Assembly: GCA_964569295.1 (NCBI GenBank) | Contig: CAZMVU010000158.1 | Span: 1 to 11,608 of the forward strand | Direction of reading: 5' to 3' | DNA length: 11,608 bases | DNA from: CAZMVU01 sp964569295 | GTDB taxonomy: Bacteria; Hydrogenedentota; Hydrogenedentia; Hydrogenedentales; JAGMZX01 | In this document: positions 1 to 9,287 of the stretch, piece by piece | Layout: each line of letters starts with the position of its first letter | Position numbering within the stretch: position 1 is the stretch's first letter | The notes under the pieces: generated by a model | What the model was told of the DNA's origin: nothing | The model's database searches: none | The model's input: the letters and a program-made list of their open reading frames with translations, nothing else | Made by a program: the position numbers and the translations under genes

Positions 1-4
1 TCGC

Positions 5-30
5 GGACTCGCGAGGACAGTCCCCTTTTT
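5..30. repeat. Terminator-like hairpin or collapsed GGACAG/GTCCCC repeat
   Basis: GGACT (5-9) can pair with AGTCC (19-23) over a 9-base loop, and the run TTTTT (26-30) follows shortly, so this could be an intrinsic terminator of a gene lying upstream of the window. The same bases also resemble the two arms of the element between hypD and hypE: GAGGACAG (13-20) is identical to 5998-6005, and GTCCCCTTTTT (20-30) resembles 6069-6080. Here the two arm ends lie back to back without an interior. Either reading is possible, and the window edge prevents a choice. Confidence 0.4.
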
Positions 31-145
31 GCTTCACTTTTTCACCAACAGCGCGATAGTACAAAAACTGCACCCGTTTTTATCGTGCCCAAAAGAGCAG
101 AGACGGCCTTTCTGCCCGCGCCCCAAGCCCGAAGGCACAGCGCGT

Positions 146-175
146 TTGCTTACCAAGAAAGGGGTGCGTTACAAT
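146..175 (+). promoter_or_regulatory. Possible sigma-70-type promoter for the phosphatase gene
   Basis: TTGCTT (146-151) and TACAAT (170-175) are separated by 18 bases. The -10 box matches TATAAT at five of six positions, and the -35 box is weak. A start near 182 would leave a leader of about 40 bases before the ATG at 223. The site lies inside the upstream extension of the reading frame, which supports choosing the downstream start. This rests on motif matching only. Confidence 0.35.
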
Positions 176-209
176 TTTTACCATTCTACACAGGATTGAA
201 GTTCAACCC

Positions 210-217
210 AGGAAGAG
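210..217 (+). promoter_or_regulatory. Ribosome binding site deciding the start at 223
   Basis: AGGAAGAG ends five bases before the ATG at 223. The frame is open back to an earlier ATG at 85, but that start has no purine-rich site and would bury the signal peptide behind 46 extra residues. The 223 start is therefore preferred. Confidence 0.6.
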
Positions 218-222
218 ATCCT

Positions 223-2160
223 ATGCAACGTACCCGCCCGATTTCCGTTGTCTGCCTGGCCGCCCTACTCATGGCTGCGCTTCTTACCGCTTCTCCGGTC
301 TACGCTACAGGGCGGGTGGTCATTCTCGGGTTCGATGGCGTCGACCCAGGCATCGCCAGCGAGATGATGGGGGCGGGCGAACTCCCGAATCTCGCCAAGC
401 TGCGCGACGACGGCACGTTCAAACCCCTGGCCTCGAGCAACCCGCCGCAGTCCCCCACGGCCTGGTCCAGTTTCGCCACATGCCGCACGCCCTTGAACCA
501 CGGCATCTTCGATTTCCTGCGCCGCAACCCCGACAACTACTTTCCCGCGCCCGGTTTCGGTATTCTCAAGCGGCCGGACCTCGCGCCCGACGGCAGCCTC
601 GAGCACCCGGCGGAATACGAGAGCTACCGCAAGGGCGACACCTTCTGGAAGAAAGCGAGCGACCAGGGCTTCAAGGTGAAGGCGCTCGTGGTGCCCTTCG
701 CCTACCCGGCGGAGAACCTCTCGGATGTCTGCCACCAGATTTGCGGCCTCGATGTGCCGGACATTCGCGGCACCCAGAGCACGTACTTTGCCTTTTCCGA
801 CGATCTCGACAAGCAGGAGCGCGTGGCCGGCGGGATGCGTGTGCCGCTCCAATTCGAGGGCGACACGGCCACGGTGCAAGTGCCGGGCATCGCGGTGCCG
901 GGTCAGCGCGGGGTATACGCCGAAGTGCCCATGACCGTCACCGCCGACCGCGATGCGAAGGAGGTGACCCTCGCCATTCAGGATCAGCAAATCACGCTCG
1001 CGGAAGACGCATGGTCCGAGTGGCTCGAGTGGACCTTCCCGTTGTCGGACAGGTACAGCGTGCAGGCCATCAGCCGGTTCCACGTGCTCGAGGCCGGGGA
1101 GAAGGTGCGCCTCTACATGACCTGCCTGCAGATGCACCCGCGCAACCCGATGACGCCCATCTCGACCCCCGTTGCCTACAGCGCGGAACTCGCGGACCGC
1201 TACGGCCTCTACAAGACCATCGGCTGGGCCTATGACACGAAGGCCCTGCAACACGACGACTTGACCGAAGACCTCTTCCTCGAGGATGTTGCGCGTACCA
1301 TGGCCTGGCGCGAACGCCTCACCCTCGATGAACTCGAGCGCGGCAATTTCGATATGCTGGTGGCGGCGTGGACCGCGCCAGACCGGGTGTCGCACCTGTT
1401 CTGGCGCTACCGCGATGAAGAACACCCGCTTTATACCGAAGAAGGCGCCGCAAAGTACGGGACGGCTGTCGAAGATACCTACAAAAAGATGGACGGCATC
1501 GTCGGCAATGTGATGCAGAAACTGGGGCCGGACGACCTGCTCATGATCTTGTCGGATCACGGTTTTCACAGCTTCCGCTATGGCTTCAGCGTAAACACAT
1601 GGCTCATCGAGAACGGCTACCTCGCCGTCAAGGGCGGTGCAGAATACACGGACACGAAATACCTCCAGGGCTATGACTGGTCGAAGACCAAGGCCTACGG
1701 CCTCGGCCTCGGCATGATCTTTCTCAACCGCGAGGGGCGCGAGAAAGAGGGCACGGTGCCTGACGGGGAAGTGCCTGCGCTCCTCGATGAAATCCAGTCC
1801 AAGCTTTTGGCCGTCACCGACCCGAACACCGGCGACAAGGTGTTCAACAATGTGTATACCTTTCCAAACCCCGAGGGCGAGGCCATGGCCGATGCGCCCG
1901 ATATCCAGCTCGGCTACGCCGAGGGCTACCAGACCACGAAAGGTTCGGCCGCCGGCGCCGCACCCGAGGAACTTTTCTCGGTAAACGACGACAAGTGGAG
2001 TGGGGAGCACGCCAGCTCGGATGTCGCCACGACGGCAGGCATCTTCTTCACCAACAAGCGTGTCGAAACGGACCCGCAATTGCGCGATCTCGGCGTGACC
2101 GCGCTCGAATATCTCGGCGCCACGGTGCCGGCCGAATTCGAGGGCAAGGATTTGCTATAG
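223..2160 (+). CDS. Exported alkaline-phosphatase-superfamily phosphodiesterase/phosphatase
   Basis: The 645-residue protein belongs by motif to the type I phosphodiesterase/nucleotide pyrophosphatase branch of the alkaline phosphatase superfamily, two-metal hydrolases of phosphate esters. Residues 1-29 form a signal peptide (two Arg, a Leu/Ala-rich core, then SPVYA), so it should act in the periplasm or outside the cell. Candidate metal ligands are D38 in GFDGVD, D387 and H391 in APDRVSHLFW, D445-H446 in SDHGFH, and H596 in the GEHASSD motif. The nucleophile is probably S77 or T79 in PPQSPTAW, followed by the NHGIFDF motif near 92. The C-terminus (LGVTALEYLGATVPAEFEGKDLL in part) has the usual LG..VP...GK.L ending of sulfatase and phosphodiesterase relatives. 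The gene appears intact and stands alone. The substrate cannot be read from sequence: nucleotides, phospholipid head groups or glycan-linked phosphates are all possible. Confidence 0.85.
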   Translation: MQRTRPISVVCLAALLMAALLTASPVYATGRVVILGFDGVDPGIASEMMGAGELPNLAKLRDDGTFKPLASSNPPQSPTAWSSFATCRTPLNHGIFDFLRRNPDNYFPAPGFGILKRPDLAPDGSLEHPAEYESYRKGDTFWKKASDQGFKVKALVVPFAYPAENLSDVCHQICGLDVPDIRGTQSTYFAFSDDLDKQERVAGGMRVPLQFEGDTATVQVPGIAVPGQRGVYAEVPMTVTADRDAKEVTLAIQDQQITLAEDAWSEWLEWTFPLSDRYSVQAISRFHVLEAGEKVRLYMTCLQMHPRNPMTPISTPVAYSAELADRYGLYKTIGWAYDTKALQHDDLTEDLFLEDVARTMAWRERLTLDELERGNFDMLVAAWTAPDRVSHLFWRYRDEEHPLYTEEGAAKYGTAVEDTYKKMDGIVGNVMQKLGPDDLLMILSDHGFHSFRYGFSVNTWLIENGYLAVKGGAEYTDTKYLQGYDWSKTKAYGLGLGMIFLNREGREKEGTVPDGEVPALLDEIQSKLLAVTDPNTGDKVFNNVYTFPNPEGEAMADAPDIQLGYAEGYQTTKGSAAGAAPEELFSVNDDKWSGEHASSDVATTAGIFFTNKRVETDPQLRDLGVTALEYLGATVPAEFEGKDLL

Positions 2161-2347
2161 CGGGGCAGCCGTACAGTGAGCCGCCCCCCGGCCCCAAACG
2201 CCGTGAACAGTCACCCCGCGTAGACCGCGGCATCTTTGAGCTTGCTGGTAATCCGGTTGATACTGGTACAGTGCATGAAAAACCGCAAAGAGGGTGACTG
2301 ACTGACGCATCCTGCATCGTGACCGGCAAATCGCGTAAGCTAATGCC

Positions 2348-4654
2348 ATGAGTCAGCAAGGGCAAGAAGCGGGCCGTCTCGAATTCACCGTGCGTGGGGC
2401 AGTCCAGGGGGTCGGATTCCGGCCGTTCGTATACCGGCTGGCGCACAGCCTCGGCCTCGCGGGCGAGGTGTCGAACACGGCGCAAGGTGTGGCTATCACC
2501 GTCGAGGGACCGCGCCCGGCGCTGGAGGCCTTCCGCCGGCAATTGGAGGAAGAAGCGCCGCCCCTGAGCATGATCGCGTCTATCCACGCTTTGTGGGCGC
2601 GGCCGGCGGGTCTGCAAGGTTTCGTTATTGACCGCAGCGCCGCAACCGGCGGCAAGGTGGCCTACATCCTCCCTGACCTCGCGACATGCCCAGACTGTTT
2701 GCAGGATATCCGGGAGCCGGATAACCGCCGCTACGGCTACCCGTTCACCAACTGCACACACTGCGGGCCGCGGTTCACGATTATCCGCCGACTGCCCTAT
2801 GACCGCCCGAATACCACCATGGCGGGATTCACCCTGTGCGACGCCTGCCGCGCAGAGTATGAGAATCCCGGGGATCGCCGGTTTCACGCGCAACCCACAG
2901 CCTGTCCGAAGTGCGGCCCGCATCTCGAACTGTGGACGCCGGACGGCGCCGTACAGGCCGCACATGCCGACGCCCTGGAACAAACCGCTGAGGTGCTGCG
3001 CGCGGGCGCCGTGGTCGCCGTGAAGGGGCTCGGTGGGTTCCACCTTCTGTGCGATTCGCGCGACCCAGAAGTGGTGGCCCGCCTGCGCGCGCGCAAGCAT
3101 CGCGAGGAGAAACCGTTCGCGCTCATGTATCCCACCTTGGCCGATACCGCCCCCGATTGCTGTGTGGGAGCGGTGGAAGCACGGTTGCTCGCCTCGGCCG
3201 AGGCGCCTATCGTGTTGCTGGCGCGGCAGGATGGGGGACACATCGCGCCGAATGTGGCGCCGGAAGCGCCACGCCTCGGGGTTATGCTGCCCTACACGCC
3301 GCTGCACCACCTGCTCCTGGCAAAGCTCAGGTTTCCTGTGGTGGCGACCTCCGGCAATTTGCGCGAGGAACCCATCTGCACTGATGAACACGAAGCACTG
3401 ACGCGCCTGGCCGGCATGGCCGATGCCTTCCTCGTGCATAACCGCCCCATCGTGCGGGCGGTGGATGATAGCGTTGTGCAGGTGGTCGGCGGACAGGCGC
3501 AGGTAATGCGCCGGGCGCGTGGGTATGCGCCGTTGCCGGTGCGCGTGGGCGAGGCCGGGCCGCCGTTGCTGGCCACGGGCGCGCACCACAAGAACACCGT
3601 CGCCCTTGGGAAAGACGGGGCCGTGTTCCTCAGCCAGCACGTGGGCGATCTCGAGACCCCGCTCGCCCTCGATGCCCACGCCGCGGCGGCGGATGCCCTC
3701 GCCACGCTCTACGACGCCACCCCGGAACACGTCGCCTGTGACCTGCACCCGGACTACGCCAGCACCGCGCGCGCGCAGATGACCGGCCTGCCTTGCCACG
3801 CCGTGCAGCACCACTTCGCCCATGTGCTGGCGTGCATGGCCGAGCATGGGCTCGATGAGCCGGTGCTCGGGGTGGCATGGGACGGCTCGGGCTATGGCAC
3901 AGACGGCACGGTGTGGGGCGGGGAGTTCCTCGCAGCCACACGCGGCGGGTACCAGCGCATCGCCCGGCTGCGGCCTTTCCGTTTACCAGGTGGTGAACAG
4001 GCCGTGCGCGAGCCGCGCCGCGCTGCCTTAGGCCTGCTGTATGAACGCTGCGGTATCAAGGCGTTGTCGTTGAACCTGCCAAGCATCGCGGCGTTCTCTG
4101 CCACCGAGAAGCGGATTCTCGTGCAAATGCTCGAACGGGGGTTCAACGCGCCCCGGACATCGAGCGTGGGCCGGCTTTTCGATGCCGCCGCGTCGATCCT
4201 CGGCCTCCGCCAGCGCGCTTCCTACGAAGGCCAGGCCGCCATGGCGCTGGAACATGCGGCGCATGCCACCGCCATGGCGATGTCCCCCTGCCCGATGATG
4301 CGGCTCGATACCACGACCAACCCCGCAACACTTGACTGGGCGCCGCTGGTCGACGCGCTGCTTGACCACATCGGGGCCGGCGCGCCGCTGCACGCGATGG
4401 CGGCTGCCTTTCATGCATCCCTGGTCCATGGTATCCTGTCTGTTGCGCACTATGCGCAGGTGCCCGCCGTGGTGCTTACGGGCGGCTGTTTCCAGAATGT
4501 GCTGTTGTCGCAGTGGACAGCCGGCGCCTTGGAACGCGCGGGATTGCGCGTCTATCAGCACCGGCGGATTCCGCCGAACGACGGCGCGGTGGCCCTTGGC
4601 CAGGCGGTGCATGCCTGGCGCATGTTGCGTACGGAGACAACCGCGCAAAGGTGA
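2348..4654 (+). CDS. hypF: Carbamoyltransferase HypF, [NiFe]-hydrogenase maturation
   Basis: HypF turns carbamoyl phosphate and ATP into carbamoyl-adenylate and passes the carbamoyl group to the C-terminal cysteine of HypE, the first step of cyanide ligand synthesis in the cytoplasm. All domains are visible in its 768 residues. An acylphosphatase domain spans about 11-98, with catalytic R25 in GVGFRPF and N43. Two zinc-finger units carry C114/C117, C136/C139, C164/C167 and C186/C189. A YrdC-like domain spans about 205-390 (KHREEKPFALM, ATSGNLREEP). A Kae1-like carbamoyltransferase domain runs from about 405 with HHFAH (488-492), WDGSGYG (511-517), a TGGCFQN motif and PPNDGAVALGQ near the end. 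Length is normal. The start is fixed by the acylphosphatase domain, but no clear ribosome site precedes it. The 187 bases upstream contain no gene and no convincing promoter; a GGGGC/GCCCC pairing at 2162-2187 is weak and lacks a T run. hypC follows after five bases. Confidence 0.97.
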   Translation: MSQQGQEAGRLEFTVRGAVQGVGFRPFVYRLAHSLGLAGEVSNTAQGVAITVEGPRPALEAFRRQLEEEAPPLSMIASIHALWARPAGLQGFVIDRSAATGGKVAYILPDLATCPDCLQDIREPDNRRYGYPFTNCTHCGPRFTIIRRLPYDRPNTTMAGFTLCDACRAEYENPGDRRFHAQPTACPKCGPHLELWTPDGAVQAAHADALEQTAEVLRAGAVVAVKGLGGFHLLCDSRDPEVVARLRARKHREEKPFALMYPTLADTAPDCCVGAVEARLLASAEAPIVLLARQDGGHIAPNVAPEAPRLGVMLPYTPLHHLLLAKLRFPVVATSGNLREEPICTDEHEALTRLAGMADAFLVHNRPIVRAVDDSVVQVVGGQAQVMRRARGYAPLPVRVGEAGPPLLATGAHHKNTVALGKDGAVFLSQHVGDLETPLALDAHAAAADALATLYDATPEHVACDLHPDYASTARAQMTGLPCHAVQHHFAHVLACMAEHGLDEPVLGVAWDGSGYGTDGTVWGGEFLAATRGGYQRIARLRPFRLPGGEQAVREPRRAALGLLYERCGIKALSLNLPSIAAFSATEKRILVQMLERGFNAPRTSSVGRLFDAAASILGLRQRASYEGQAAMALEHAAHATAMAMSPCPMMRLDTTTNPATLDWAPLVDALLDHIGAGAPLHAMAAAFHASLVHGILSVAHYAQVPAVVLTGGCFQNVLLSQWTAGALERAGLRVYQHRRIPPNDGAVALGQAVHAWRMLRTETTAQR

Positions 4655-4659
4655 AATCT

Positions 4660-4904
4660 ATGTGTCTGGCCGTACCCGGCGAAATCGTCGGCATGGAAAA
4701 AGAAGATCCGTTGACCCGCACCGGCCGCGTGCGTTTTGGCGGGGTGACGCGCACAGTCTCGCTGGCCATGGTGCCCGAAGCCGCCATTGGCGATTATGTG
4801 CTCGTGCACGCAGGGCTCGCCATCAGCACGGTGGATGAAAACGAGGCCAACGAAATCCTCGATGCCCTGGGCGAAATAGACGCCGCGAATCAGGAACCGG
4901 CCGG

Positions 4905-4908
<4 letters not shown>
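4660..4908 (+). CDS. hypC: Hydrogenase maturation chaperone HypC/HybG
   Basis: This 82-residue HypC-family protein binds HypD and carries the Fe(CN)2CO group to the hydrogenase large-subunit precursor. It begins MCLAVPGEIV, with the essential Cys directly after the initiator Met (C2). The RVRFGGVTRTVSLAMVPEA and GDYVLVHAGLAI segments are typical of its OB-like barrel. The reading frame is open upstream into hypF, but the MCLAVPG start is diagnostic, and AAGG (4648-4651) lies eight bases before it. The start is five bases after the hypF stop, and the end overlaps hypD by four bases, so translation is probably coupled. The acidic tail (DENEANEILDALGEID) is ordinary for the family. The [NiFe] enzyme it serves is not in the window. 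Confidence 0.97.
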
Positions 4909-5991
<1,083 letters not shown>

Positions 5992-5993
<2 letters not shown>

Positions 5994-6080
5994 AAATGAG
6001 GACAGAACCAAGCGAGTCATTCATCAACCTGCAATAGTGGACATACGTGGACAGCGAGCGCGGGGGCTGTCCCCATTTTT
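5992..6080. repeat. 89-bp element with 14-bp inverted arms between hypD and hypE
   Basis: The left arm AAAAATGAGGACAG (5992-6005) is the inverse complement of the right arm CTGTCCCCATTTTT (6067-6080) at 13 of 14 positions. The 61-base interior includes GTGGACA twice (6037-6043 and 6047-6053) exactly ten bases apart. The left arm overlaps the last two bases of the hypD stop codon. The arms resemble the short GGGGACAG/CTGTCCCC palindromes that I associate with REP-like elements near IS200-like tyrosine transposases, but no transposase is present here, so mobility is inferred. The structure could also form a long-loop hairpin ending in seven T residues and reduce transcription into hypE. Confidence 0.65.
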
Positions 6081-6083
6081 TTC

Positions 6084-6090
6084 AAAGGAG
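6084..6090 (+). promoter_or_regulatory. Strong ribosome binding site for hypE
   Basis: AAAGGAG ends seven bases before the ATG at 6098. It decides the hypE start over an in-frame GTG at 6047, which lies inside the inverted-repeat element and has no such site. The site directly follows the T run that ends the element. Confidence 0.8.
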
Positions 6091-6097
6091 CAAGACC

Positions 6098-7147
6098 ATG
6101 CCGGACAATCAAGAACCCATCGCCTGCGGCACGCCTTTCGCACATGCCGGCGTGATCACCATGGCCCATGGCGGCGGCGGCACGGCCATGCACCGCCTGC
6201 TGAACGAAGTGTTTCTGCCGGTCCTCGAGAATCCCATGCTCGCCGAAGAGCACGATGCCGCCCGCCTCCAGATCGGCACGTCGCACCTGGCTTTTACGAC
6301 GGACACGTACGTGGTGCAGCCGCTGACATTCCCCGGCGGCGACATCGGGACGCTGGCCGTGAACGGCACGGTGAACGACCTCGCCATGGCGGGCGCGAAA
6401 CCGCTGTACCTTTCGGCGGGGTTTATTCTCGAGGAGGGATTTCCCATTGCGCAACTGCATGAACTCGTGCGGTCCATGCGCAATGCGGCCGACGCAGCAG
6501 GGGTGTCGGTGGTCACGGGCGACACCAAGGTCATCGAACGGCGTGGCGGCGGTGATGGCGTTTTTATCAACACCGCTGGGGTCGGCATCATCGAACATGA
6601 ACTCGAGATTGGCCCCGGCTCCGTACGCCCGGAAGACGCCATCCTCGTGAGCGGCGACATCGGCCGGCACGGTATCGCGGTAATGGCCAAACGGGAGGGG
6701 CTCGAATTCGACACCACCCTCGAGAGCGATTGCGCCTGTGTCGCCGCAGAGGTGCTCGAGATGCTCGATGCGGGTATCGAGGTGCATTGCCTGCGCGACC
6801 TCACGCGGGGCGGCCTGGTGAGCGCGGCCAACGAAATCGCCCTGGGCGCCCGGCTCAATCTGCACCTGCGTGAGGCGGCCATTCCCGTGGGCGATGCGGT
6901 TCGCGGCGCGTGCGAGATGCTCGGGTTCGATCCGCTGTCGGTTGCCAATGAGGGGCGGTTCATCGCCATCGTGCGCCATTCCGATGCCGGTCGGGCACAC
7001 ACCATTCTCCGGAAGTACGGCGGCGAGGCGGCCATTATCGGTGAAATACGTGCAACCCCCGCTGCCCAGGTCACCATCGAGAGCGCGATTGGAGCCAGCC
7101 GCGTACTCGACATGCTGAGCGGTGAACAACTCCCGCGCATTTGTTGA
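6098..7147 (+). CDS. hypE: Hydrogenase maturation protein HypE, carbamoyl dehydratase
   Basis: HypE accepts a carbamoyl group from HypF on its C-terminal cysteine and uses ATP to dehydrate it to a thiocyanate, the source of the active-site cyanide. The 349-residue protein ends in the diagnostic PRIC with C349 as the acceptor. It has the PurM/AIRS-type ATP-binding fold: MAHGGGGTAM near residue 22, DTYVVQP, AVNGTVNDLAMAGA, GDTKVIERRGGGDG and LRDLTRGGLVSAANEIA follow in the usual order. Length and motifs are complete, so the gene looks functional. It is the last gene of hypFCDE but is set apart from hypD by 104 bases holding an inverted-repeat element, instead of the usual close spacing. It has its own strong ribosome site, so translation does not depend on coupling to hypD. 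Confidence 0.97.
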   Translation: MPDNQEPIACGTPFAHAGVITMAHGGGGTAMHRLLNEVFLPVLENPMLAEEHDAARLQIGTSHLAFTTDTYVVQPLTFPGGDIGTLAVNGTVNDLAMAGAKPLYLSAGFILEEGFPIAQLHELVRSMRNAADAAGVSVVTGDTKVIERRGGGDGVFINTAGVGIIEHELEIGPGSVRPEDAILVSGDIGRHGIAVMAKREGLEFDTTLESDCACVAAEVLEMLDAGIEVHCLRDLTRGGLVSAANEIALGARLNLHLREAAIPVGDAVRGACEMLGFDPLSVANEGRFIAIVRHSDAGRAHTILRKYGGEAAIIGEIRATPAAQVTIESAIGASRVLDMLSGEQLPRIC

Positions 7148-7264
7148 ACGCCGGCCCCGCTTTCCATTGGCTTTTCACCAGCCCGCCGCGCTACACTCGG
7201 GCTCCTTGAGCGAAGGCGGTAGCCGTGGCAGTCATGGACAAAGCCTCCTTTTTCGCGGATTGGG

Positions 7265-9100
7265 ATGTGCGTACCTATGGCGTGGGTCCAAGAATACATG
7301 CCCTTTCTCGATGAGGGGGTTACCATCCTCGTTGTCCTGGCGGTGTTTATCGGGCTGATACGCAACTACCCGCCCGATGCCCTGCTTGTGGGCGCGCTGG
7401 TCATTTTCGGCGTGGCGGGTATTGTCACGCCGCGCGAGGCCTTTGCCGGCTTCTCGAACCAGGGCATGCTTACCGTGGCGGCGCTCTACATCATTGCCGC
7501 CGGCTTGCGTGAGACAGGCGCCTTGAACATCCTCGGGCGCTGGCTGCTGGGCGGCGCCCGGACAGAGCAGGGCGTCATGGGGCGCATGGCGCTCTCGGTG
7601 CCAGGCTGTTCTGCATTCCTGAACAACACGCCTATTGTCGCCATGTTCATACCCATACTCACCGAGTGGAGCAAGAACCACCAGAAGTCCGTGTCGCGGT
7701 TGCTGATTCCTCTCTCGTACCTTTCGATTCTCGGCGGCACATGCACGCTCATCGGCACGAGCACAAACCTCGTGGTGAATGGCCTGATGATAGAGAAATT
7801 CCGCGAAGACAGCGGGCGCTATGCCAACCTCGAGGGGATGGGCCTGTTCGAGATGAGCCTCGTGGGGATTCCCTATGCGCTGCTCGGCATCGTCTACATC
7901 TACCTCTTCTCCCGTTTCTTCCTGCCCGAGCGCAAAGCGTTTATGCAACGCATGCGCGAGCAGATGCGCGAATACCTCGTCAACCTGGAAGTGCGCAGCG
8001 GCTGCCCGCTTATCGGCAAGAGCGTGAGCGAGGCCGGCCTGCGCCACTTGCAGGGCCTCTTCCTCATCGAGATAACGCGCGGCGACGAAGTCATCGCGCC
8101 GGTCGAGCCCACCCAGATACTGCGCGAAGGCGATGTGCTCACCTTCACCGGTGCCGCGCAACAGATCGTCGAACTCGAGCGCGTCCCCGCGCTGGTACCC
8201 GTCGGCGATGACGGCTATATCCACCGGTCCGAGGAGCGCCGCGGGCGTATGCTGGTCGAGGCGGTGGTGTCCAACCGGTCGCCCGTACTGGGCATGACCA
8301 TCCGCGAGGGCAACTTCCGGGCGCGTTACAATGCGGCGGTGGTAGCGGTCAACCGGGGTGGCGAACGGCTGAAGGGGCGCGTGGGCGATATCGTGCTGCG
8401 CGCGGGCGACACGCTCCTGTTGCAGGCAGGAACGCACTTCATCTCAGCCCACCGCGACGACCCGGCGTTCTACCTCGTGAGCGGCGTCGAGGACTCCCGG
8501 CCCGTGCGCCATGACAAGGCGGTCCTTTCCATTGCTCTGCTGGGACTGCTCATTGTACTCATGTCCGCTACCTTTGTGCCCATTGTTATCGCGGCGTTCT
8601 TCATTGCGGGGCTCATGATCCTCACGCGCTGCATCTCGATCAACGAAGCACGCAACAGCCTCGATCTCTCCACCTTGCTCACCATCGCAGCGGCTTTCGG
8701 CGTGGGCAAGGCACTGGAAAACAGCGGGATCGCCGGCCACTTCGCCGATCTTATCGTCCACGCCGGGGGCCCCTTCGGCACGCACGCCTTGCTCGCCGGG
8801 GTCTTTCTTATGACGGCCCTGTTTACCGCCATTGTCACGAACAACGCGGCGGCGGCGCTCTCGTTTCCACTCGCCATCGCCATCGCCGAGCAAATTCAAG
8901 TGAACCCGCGGACCTTTGCGTTGTGCGTCGCCTTTGCGGCGTCCGCCAGCTTCCTTACCCCGCTGGGCTACCAGACCAACCTCATGGTCTATGGCCCCGG
9001 CGGCTACCGTGTGACCGACTTCGCCCGCGTCGGCGCGCCGCTTGTATTGATGCTCATGGTGCTGGCGGTCGTGCTGATTCCCATTGCCTGGCCGCTCTGA
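7265..9100 (+). CDS. SLC13-type (divalent anion:Na+ symporter-like) permease with two RCK_C domains
   Basis: The protein is an inner-membrane transporter of about 611 residues. Its N-terminal half (about 19-220) and C-terminal half (about 418-610) are membrane segments. Between them lie two RCK_C (TrkA-C) domains at about 236-308 (SGCPLIGKSVSEAGLR, ILREGDVLTFTG) and 326-397 (VLGMTIREGNFRARYNA, LRAGDTLLLQAG). The pseudo-repeated signature motifs of the ion transporter superfamily are present: NNTP (120-123) with STN (166-168), and TNNAAA (525-530) with TNLMVYGPGGY (571-581). Relatives of this architecture include algal and bacterial sulfate permeases, so a Na+-coupled anion such as sulfate is a reasonable guess, but the substrate is unknown. 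Start choice is uncertain: ATGs at 7265, 7277 and 7298 are all possible and none has a good ribosome site. Dicarboxylate or arsenite-like transport cannot be excluded. Confidence 0.85.
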   Translation: MCVPMAWVQEYMPFLDEGVTILVVLAVFIGLIRNYPPDALLVGALVIFGVAGIVTPREAFAGFSNQGMLTVAALYIIAAGLRETGALNILGRWLLGGARTEQGVMGRMALSVPGCSAFLNNTPIVAMFIPILTEWSKNHQKSVSRLLIPLSYLSILGGTCTLIGTSTNLVVNGLMIEKFREDSGRYANLEGMGLFEMSLVGIPYALLGIVYIYLFSRFFLPERKAFMQRMREQMREYLVNLEVRSGCPLIGKSVSEAGLRHLQGLFLIEITRGDEVIAPVEPTQILREGDVLTFTGAAQQIVELERVPALVPVGDDGYIHRSEERRGRMLVEAVVSNRSPVLGMTIREGNFRARYNAAVVAVNRGGERLKGRVGDIVLRAGDTLLLQAGTHFISAHRDDPAFYLVSGVEDSRPVRHDKAVLSIALLGLLIVLMSATFVPIVIAAFFIAGLMILTRCISINEARNSLDLSTLLTIAAAFGVGKALENSGIAGHFADLIVHAGGPFGTHALLAGVFLMTALFTAIVTNNAAAALSFPLAIAIAEQIQVNPRTFALCVAFAASASFLTPLGYQTNLMVYGPGGYRVTDFARVGAPLVLMLMVLAVVLIPIAWPL

Positions 9101-9205
9101 GCGCCCGGCGCATCGTTGCTTGTCACCGGTGTTTCGATGCTATACAGGCCCCCGCCCATACGATGACGATCTTGTGAAGTTTGTCTCATTTTGCCTCAAA
9201 TAGAC

Positions 9206-9222
9206 TTGGCACACGCCTTGCT
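9206..9222 (+). promoter_or_regulatory. Sigma-54 (RpoN) -24/-12 promoter
   Basis: TTGGCAC (9206-9212), five bases, then TTGCT (9218-9222) match the sigma-54 consensus TGGCAC-N5-TTGCW exactly. The invariant GG (9208-9209) and GC (9220-9221) are separated by the required ten bases. Transcription should begin near 9233, giving a leader of about 55 bases to the DUF1328 gene. Sigma-54 promoters need an ATP-driven enhancer-binding activator; candidate upstream sites are the palindrome CACCGGTG (9124-9131), about 105 bases before the start, and the paired TTGTCTCATT/TTGCCTCAAA (9181-9200). The match is direct; use in the cell is inferred. Confidence 0.85.
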
Positions 9223-9287
9223 CCTAACTCCCAGCGCCGCGCATGCGGCCAAGACAACCCAACCAATAGGAAAGGAGACTCGGTGCT

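Noticed and set aside
265..2079. 604-codon frame on the minus strand opposite the phosphatase
   Set aside because: Its translation is rich in Arg, Val and His with no family motif, and it lies fully opposite a gene with clear catalytic motifs. It is a mirror frame caused by GC-rich codon use.
2236..2263. TTGAGC and TGATAC with 16-base spacing upstream of hypF, as a promoter
   Set aside because: The -10 match is poor and the spacing short. hypF must be transcribed from somewhere, but this pair is not strong enough to annotate.
2048..3847. 599-codon frame on the minus strand opposite hypF
   Set aside because: It spans the end of one real gene, an intergenic gap and the start of hypF, and has low-complexity Arg/His/Gly composition. 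hypF is certain on the other strand.
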